A DNA stretch of 64,000 bases, from positions 310,001-374,000 of the forward strand of contig NZ_CP072014.1 of the NCBI RefSeq assembly GCF_017603825.1, written 5' to 3'. Source of the stretch: Arthrobacter crystallopoietes (GTDB lineage Bacteria > Actinomycetota > Actinomycetes > Actinomycetales > Micrococcaceae). A program made the translations under genes and the position numbers. Below the pieces are notes generated by a model. That model had not been told where the DNA came from and made no database searches. It was given only the letters and a program-made list of their open reading frames with translations. Below, in pieces: positions 60,031-64,000 of this stretch. Position 1 is the first letter of the stretch. Each line of letters begins with the position of its first letter.

Positions 60031-60524
60031 TGCGCGATCGAACTCGATCGTCCCAACCCGTAAATGGGCCCTCAGTCAGAGCAGTGCGATGCTCCCCAAT
60101 AAGCCAAGCAGAAATCCATGCCATGGATGCGGCATGTCAGCGGACCTCATTACCTCCGCTGCGGTGACCCTCAAAGGTGCTTGCGGTGATGATCGCGCCG
60201 GTTCCCAGCCGGCCCGCTCGCGGTCTCTGCTTGACCCCAACTCCTTCAGGTTAGGAGCCCCTCCGTTGGAATAGCAAGGGGTATGGACCCCGTAATCCCG
60301 CCGGGAAATGCCAATGTTCATGGTTAATGGATTAGGTGGACCTAAACGTCTCGCGGGGTGCAATCCCTGGGGCTGACGCGTCGGTTATCGATCTCATCCT
60401 TCGGACTGATGCCGGCCGTCATCCTGGAAATCTAGACTCTCAAACGGGGGTTGGGAAAATCGTGGCCGACCGGCGTAGGGCAATACCGCGCCCCCATACG
60501 GATCGAGGGAACGGGGGATGCGGG
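60031..60524. other. Gene-poor interval upstream of the Hsp70-like gene
   Basis: No convincing conserved gene is present. Contents: a GGGG-TATGGA-CCCC palindrome (60278-60291) matching the pattern before the IniB-like gene; a palindrome TTAGGT-GG-ACCTAA (60332-60345); and, on the minus strand, a possible 24-codon ORF (60079-60150) with GGAGG upstream and a hydrophobic end (FLLGLLGSIALL). These are probably control sequences for the divergent Hsp70-like operon and the PLDc_N gene. Confidence 0.5.
60278..60291. promoter_or_regulatory. GGGG-N6-CCCC palindrome upstream of the Hsp70-iniR-like operon
   Basis: GGGG (60278-60281), TATGGA, CCCC (60288-60291), 263 bases upstream of the Hsp70-like start. 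The same G4-N6-C4 layout occurs at 55300-55313 before the IniB-like gene. This would allow the IniR-like regulator to control both transcription units, but such short G/C palindromes can occur by chance in this genome. Confidence 0.4.
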
Positions 60525-60716
60525 ATGGAATATGACCAGCTGATCTGGCTTGTGTGTGCCGGCCCTTTTGCCCTCTGCCTCAGCGCAGGTGCGCTGGTCA
60601 GCGTGCTCCGCAGCGACTTCCCGCCCGGCGCCAAAACCGCCTGGGCCTGTGTGGTCCTCCTTGTCCCGGTCCTTGGTGCTTTCCTCTGGCTTGGGGCGCA
60701 CCGCACTCCAAAGTAA
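60525..60716 (+). CDS. Small PLDc_N-domain membrane protein
   Basis: A 63-residue protein with two hydrophobic helices (LIWLVCAGPFALCLSAGALVS; WACVVLLVPVLGAFLWLG) joined by a short basic loop with KTAWA. This is the phospholipase D-nuclease N-terminal (PLDc_N) pattern, found as stand-alone small membrane proteins in actinobacteria. No catalytic residues; role unknown. ATG 60525 is preferred because the first helix begins there and a GGGGGA site precedes it (60513-60518); the frame is open upstream from 60336. Confidence 0.7.
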   Translation: MEYDQLIWLVCAGPFALCLSAGALVSVLRSDFPPGAKTAWACVVLLVPVLGAFLWLGAHRTPK

Positions 60717-60779
60717 GAACCAGCGGGGACTAGGATCGGACGAGAAGATGGAGGGGCAACAACCAAGGAGGAGTGCGTC

Positions 60780-61847
60780 ATGGCAACGTCACCAGCGGCC
60801 GCCGGCCTCCCTGGCCCAAAATCCGCTGGTCTCGCCCTCGCCCGGGTTAGCCTTGAACCGGGCGGCGTTGCCCTCGTCCCGCACCGGCCCCGCGCTCCGC
60901 GGCCCGACGAGGTGGAAGTCAAGGTAACGCTGTGCGGACTCTCCGGCGCCGACGTCGTTGTTTATCATGCCGATCCGGCCTTTGACTGGGTCCGTTCCGG
61001 CACGGTGCTCGGCCACGAAGCTGTGGGCGTGGTATCTGCCGTCGGCCTGCTGGTCCCGGATTGGCCGGCGCCGGGGACGCGCGTTGTTCCCGTATCCATG
61101 CTCAGCTGCGGCGACTGCGAAGAATGTCTGGCCGGCCGGCCGCAGCAGTGCGCCCGGCCCAGCACCCTGGGGCTCAACCGTGACGGAACGGCAGCGCGGA
61201 CGGCCTTGGTTCCGTGGCAGAACCTGCTGGCGGTGCCGGAGGGCCTCCCGGATACGACGGCTGTACTCACCGAGCCCACGTCCGTCGCCTGGCATGCCGT
61301 CGCCACCGTGGGACAGATCCGTCCAGGTGACCGGGTGGCGGTCTCGACCACGCGGGCCGTTGGGCTGCTTGCTGCCCTGATTGCCCGGAGCCTGGGCGCC
61401 GACGTCGTGATGGTGGGGCGGTCCGGCCCCCACCATCAGCAACGGCAGGAACTGGCCGCGAGCCTCGGCCTGCGCAGCACCACCGACCCCGGGCCGGAGA
61501 GCGTTGATGTCTGGATCGAGGCGTCCGGTTCGGGCAAGCAGCTGGCTTCCGCCGTGGAGGTGCTCCGGCCGGGCGGCAAACTGATACTCGTGGCCATGTA
61601 CGCCACGGGAGCCCGGCAGACGGTGAACACGCTCGTCGGCAAGGAGCTCGCCGTAGTGACCAGTTATGCCTCTACCCGCCCGGACTTTGACGATGCGCTC
61701 GCGTTCCTGACCACCATGCCGGACCTCGGCGAACGCCTGATCACCGTCTATCCGATAGGGCAGGCCGTGGAGGCGCTGCGCCTGACGGCAGAAGGGGCGC
61801 CTGACGATCATGGCCGCCCGCTGGTCAAAGCGGTGCTCCGGATGTGA
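60780..61847 (+). CDS. Zinc-binding MDR alcohol dehydrogenase
   Basis: A 355-residue medium-chain dehydrogenase. Catalytic zinc region LCGLSGADVVVYH and GTVLGHEAVGVV; structural zinc cysteines in SCGDCEECLAGRPQQC. The nucleotide loop reads STTRAVGLLAALIA in place of a GxGxxG, and the acidic residue at the end of the next strand is replaced by VGRSG, suggesting NADP preference or a weakened cofactor site. GGAG ribosome site at 60767-60770. The substrate is unknown. The stop overlaps the start of the next fragment (ATGTGA). Confidence 0.82.
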   Translation: MATSPAAAGLPGPKSAGLALARVSLEPGGVALVPHRPRAPRPDEVEVKVTLCGLSGADVVVYHADPAFDWVRSGTVLGHEAVGVVSAVGLLVPDWPAPGTRVVPVSMLSCGDCEECLAGRPQQCARPSTLGLNRDGTAARTALVPWQNLLAVPEGLPDTTAVLTEPTSVAWHAVATVGQIRPGDRVAVSTTRAVGLLAALIARSLGADVVMVGRSGPHHQQRQELAASLGLRSTTDPGPESVDVWIEASGSGKQLASAVEVLRPGGKLILVAMYATGARQTVNTLVGKELAVVTSYASTRPDFDDALAFLTTMPDLGERLITVYPIGQAVEALRLTAEGAPDDHGRPLVKAVLRM

Positions 61848-62038
61848 CCGACCGCCGGAAAACGAGGCAGGACCGAAGCTGCTCTCGGGTAGCAACGCGC
61901 GAATTCAAGGGTGAGGGGACCGGCCCAGTGCAGGACTACATCGCTGCCATGCCCGGATGGAACCGGACCGTGAGACAACGCCTCGATGACCTCATCGTGC
62001 ATACGGTTCCCGAATTGACATACGTGTGTGACCCGTGA
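61844..62038 (+). pseudogene. Truncated DUF1801 (YdhG-like) gene
   Basis: A 64-codon frame whose second half reads GTGPVQDYIAAMPGWNRTVR and RLDDLIVHTVPEL, the start of DUF1801 domain proteins, which normally continue with a KWNSPFYG-like block to about 120-150 residues. Here the frame runs into YVCDP and a stop, and the remaining bases hold the promoter of the next gene. The first ~25 residues are not family-like. Most likely a gene cut by a deletion or rearrangement junction near 62015. Confidence 0.6.
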
Positions 62039-62044
62039 CATATT
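62015..62044 (+). promoter_or_regulatory. Promoter of the asparaginase operon regulator
   Basis: Consensus -35 TTGACA (62015-62020) and -10 CATATT (62039-62044) with an 18-base spacer. The start site would fall near 62051-62052, which is the GTG of the FadR-type regulator, so the transcript looks leaderless. The -35 lies inside the truncated DUF1801 frame. Confidence 0.65.
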
Positions 62045-62051
62045 TCTCTGC

Positions 62052-62750
62052 GTGAACCTGTCAGACAGCTGGACAGCAGGACAGCCCATTGTCCGCGTCG
62101 GTGCCGCCGAGGCCGTACTGCGCTCCCTCCGCGCCGCCATTGAAGAAGGCAAGCTCCCGGTCGGCACCAAGCTCAGCTCCGAGGCCGCGCTGGCCCAGCA
62201 GTACGCCGTCAGCCGTTCCGTGATCCGCGAGGCGCTGCGGTCCTGCGCGTCCCTCGGGCTGACCGTGACGCGGACAGGCAAAGGCACCTTCGTGATCTCG
62301 GACCGTGTGGCCTCGGACCTCACTCTTGGCCAGTACTCCGCCCGGGAACTGACCGAGGCCCGCCCGCACATCGAAGTTCCGGCCGCCGGGCTGGCCGCCG
62401 AACGCCGGAGCGATGAGGAGCTCGCGTTCCTGCGGGACGTGGTCCAGTCGATGTGCACCGAGGATGATCCGGAAGCCTGGGTCAGCCTCGATGCCAGCTT
62501 CCATTCCGCCATCGCCCGCGCCAGCGGCAACCGCGTGTTCGAGTCGGTGGTGGCCGACATCCGCGACGCACTCGCCCACCAGTCCGAGACGCTGAACATG
62601 GTGGCCGGCCGCCAACAGAAATCCGATGTGGAGCACCGCCGCATCCTCGACGCCATCGAGGCGGGTTCCGCCGAGGAGGCCAGCGCCGCCATGCGCGAAC
62701 ATCTGGCCGCGGTGGGCGTCGCACTGGACCGGCTGCTGAACGCCAACTGA
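62052..62750 (+). CDS. FadR-type GntR regulator of asparagine/aspartate catabolism
   Basis: A 232-residue GntR regulator. Winged helix with LPVGTKLSSEAALAQQYAVS and RSVIREALRSCASLGL, and an all-helical FCD effector domain containing DASFHSAIARASGNRVF and VEHRRILDAIEAG, with His residues that usually hold a metal. GTG 62052 is chosen from the promoter position; a GTG at 62028 would place the -10 inside the coding sequence. It precedes asparaginase by 58 bases in the same direction, so aspartate or asparagine is the likely effector. Confidence 0.85.
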   Translation: MNLSDSWTAGQPIVRVGAAEAVLRSLRAAIEEGKLPVGTKLSSEAALAQQYAVSRSVIREALRSCASLGLTVTRTGKGTFVISDRVASDLTLGQYSARELTEARPHIEVPAAGLAAERRSDEELAFLRDVVQSMCTEDDPEAWVSLDASFHSAIARASGNRVFESVVADIRDALAHQSETLNMVAGRQQKSDVEHRRILDAIEAGSAEEASAAMREHLAAVGVALDRLLNAN

Positions 62751-62808
62751 TTCACCCAGGCGGTTTCCGCCTCGCTCTTTTTGACCGCATTCCCAACAGA
62801 AAGCTGCC

Positions 62809-63819
62809 ATGCTGCCCTCGATGTCCCAGGCTGAACCCGGCCAGCCCTGCGCCGTGCCCCGGCCAAACCATGTCCCGCTCGCCGAGCAGACCCGCGACGG
62901 ACTGGTGGAAAGCGTCCACTATGGTTCCCTCATCGCCCTGGATTACGACGGCGGCACCCGGCTTTCTGCCGGCGACCCCCTTGCGCTGTTCTATCCGCGC
63001 TCCTCGCTCAAGCCCCTGCAGGCAGTGGCGATGGTCCGTGCCGGCCTGGATCTGCCGCCGGACCTGCTGGCCCTGGCCGCGGCGAGCCACTCGGGCTCCG
63101 GTGAGCATCAGGAAGGGGCGATGCGCATCCTCCAATTGCACGGCCTCACCGAAGCGGCGCTCGAGAATACGGTCGACCTGCCCTACGGGGATGCGGAGCG
63201 GCAGAGCTGGCTCCGCGCCGGCGGCGAAGCGTCGCAGCTGGCCCAGAACTGCTCGGGCAAACACGCCGCCATGGCGGCTACCTGCGTGATCAATGGCTGG
63301 CCGGTAGCCGGGTATCTCGATCCGGAACATCCGCTGCAGGTGGCGATTGCCGCCGTCGTTCTTGAGCTGACCGGCGAGGAATCCCCGCTGACCAGCACGG
63401 ACGGTTGCGGCACGCCGCTCTTTGCCCTGACCCTGCGCGGCATGGCCCGCGCGTTTGGACGGCTTGCCTCCGCTAGGCCGGACACGGCCGAGGCCGCCGT
63501 GGCCAACGCGATGATGGCGCACCCGGAACAGGTCGCGGGTGCCGGGCGGGATGTCACCGCGCTGATGCGGCTGGTTCCCGGTTTGCTGGCCAAGGACGGT
63601 TTTGAGGGCCTGCAGCTGGTGGGGCTCCGCGACGGCCGTGCCGTCGCCGTCAAAATTTCGGACGGCGCCGACCGCGCCCGCATGCCGGTCACCCTCCAGG
63701 CGCTGGCAGCCCTGGGCCTCGACGGCGGCCTGCTGCAAACTCTTGCCCCCGCGCCCGTCCTGGGCGGCGGACGCCCGGTGGGAGAGCTCCGCGCCATCGA
63801 TTTCAGCACCTCGAACTAA
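62809..63819 (+). CDS. L-asparaginase II family protein
   Basis: A 336-residue asparaginase of the PF06089 type, unrelated to the E. coli AnsA/AnsB fold. Blocks: ESVHYGSLIALDYDGGTRL, FYPRSSLKPLQAVAMV, ALAAASHSGSGEHQEGAM, AQNCSGKHAAMAATCV and TSTDGCGTPLFAL. It hydrolyses asparagine to aspartate and ammonia in the cytoplasm. ATG 62809 or 62821 (MSQAE) are both possible. It is followed 15 bases on by aspartase, giving a two-step route from asparagine to fumarate. Confidence 0.9.
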   Translation: MLPSMSQAEPGQPCAVPRPNHVPLAEQTRDGLVESVHYGSLIALDYDGGTRLSAGDPLALFYPRSSLKPLQAVAMVRAGLDLPPDLLALAAASHSGSGEHQEGAMRILQLHGLTEAALENTVDLPYGDAERQSWLRAGGEASQLAQNCSGKHAAMAATCVINGWPVAGYLDPEHPLQVAIAAVVLELTGEESPLTSTDGCGTPLFALTLRGMARAFGRLASARPDTAEAAVANAMMAHPEQVAGAGRDVTALMRLVPGLLAKDGFEGLQLVGLRDGRAVAVKISDGADRARMPVTLQALAALGLDGGLLQTLAPAPVLGGGRPVGELRAIDFSTSN

Positions 63820-63834
63820 GGAAAAAGGAAAACA

Positions 63835-64000
63835 GTGACAGCTTCGTCATTCCGTACCGACCACGATCTGCTGGGTTACCGGGACGTTCCCGCGGACGCC
63901 TACTGGGGCGTCCACTCCCTGCGGGCGCTGGAGAACTTCCCCATTACCGGCCAGCCGCTCTCGAGCAACGCCCACCTGGTCAAGGGCCTAGCGGCCGTCA
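63835..64000 (+). CDS. aspA: Aspartate ammonia-lyase (N-terminal part, 3' end outside window)
   Basis: The first 55 codons of an aspartase/fumarase-superfamily protein: FRTDHDLLGYRDVPADAYWG followed by VHSLRALENFPITGQPLSS, the typical AspA start. GTG at 63835 with an AAGGAAAAAGG ribosome region upstream. It would deaminate aspartate to fumarate, taking the product of the preceding asparaginase. The catalytic loop lies beyond the window. Confidence 0.88.
   Translation, partial: MTASSFRTDHDLLGYRDVPADAYWGVHSLRALENFPITGQPLSSNAHLVKGLAAV

Noticed and set aside
60332-60345. TTAGGT-GG-ACCTAA considered as a DtxR/IdeR iron box
   Set aside because: The half-sites are right, but the iron box needs a 7-base centre (19 bp in total) and here it is 2 bases, with no iron genes nearby.
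1-64000. tRNA, rRNA, insertion sequences and prophage genes
   Set aside because: No cloverleaf-like sequence, rRNA block, transposase, integrase or phage structural gene was recognised by reading. A covariance-model scan would be needed to exclude small RNAs.

Overview
The window reads as chromosomal DNA of a high-GC actinobacterium. The closest fit is an Arthrobacter-like member of the Micrococcaceae. This is inferred from gene content (GpgS/GpgP, an iniBAC-like locus, LLM flavin oxidoreductases, class F sortase, a STAND/LuxR-controlled benzoate cluster), frequent GTG/TTG starts, ATGA-type gene overlaps and two probable leaderless promoters. No rRNA, tRNA, CRISPR array or insertion sequence was recognised.

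Layout. 1-1.8 kb: end of a class F sortase, then an ECF sigma factor overlapping its zinc-finger anti-sigma factor. 1.8-7 kb: a three-gene minus-strand operon (glucosyl-3-phosphoglycerate synthase, a GT4 glycosyltransferase, and a rare Gfo/Idh-MDR fusion) facing a divergent GpgP-type phosphatase. 7.2-8.7 kb: two tandem paralogues of a uracil-DNA-glycosylase-like family. 8.7-13.4 kb: a GH13 enzyme with an LLM oxidoreductase, plus small conserved proteins. 13.6-22.5 kb: a benzoate cluster benE-benA-benB-benC-benK-benR in which benD is reduced to a 12-codon remnant overlapping the benC stop. 22.7-28.5 kb: a ribose operon rbsR-A-C-B-K-D with LacI-type operators. 28.8-32.7 kb: an amidohydrolase, an aldehyde dehydrogenase and a RibD-C reductase.

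32.8-40.8 kb is a compact 2-keto-3-deoxygluconate (KDG) island: dctP-dctQ-dctM-kduI-iclR on the minus strand and, divergently, alcohol dehydrogenase-kduD-kdgA-kdgK. Together they would import a uronate-derived acid and convert it to pyruvate and glyceraldehyde-3-phosphate. 41-48 kb holds a flavin monooxygenase, a class A penicillin-binding protein, the tail of a dead ECF sigma factor, a quinone-oxidoreductase-like MDR, a PHP phosphoesterase, and a MerR regulator whose 3' end overlaps a strongly ribosome-bound 26-codon gene encoding eight cysteines.

50.4-60 kb is the most unusual block. It is an iniBAC-like operon of two dynamin-like GTPases (IniA, IniC) preceded by a protein with an IniB-type N-terminus but a long Asp/Asn-rich repeat body. 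Upstream lie a STAND/LuxR regulator resembling mycobacterial IniR and an Hsp70 ATPase domain carrying a membrane anchor and Pro-rich tail instead of a substrate-binding domain. Related GGGG-N6-CCCC palindromes lie before both transcription units. The window ends with a small PLDc_N protein, an MDR enzyme, a truncated DUF1801 gene, and a FadR-type regulator heading an asparaginase-aspartase operon that runs off the end.
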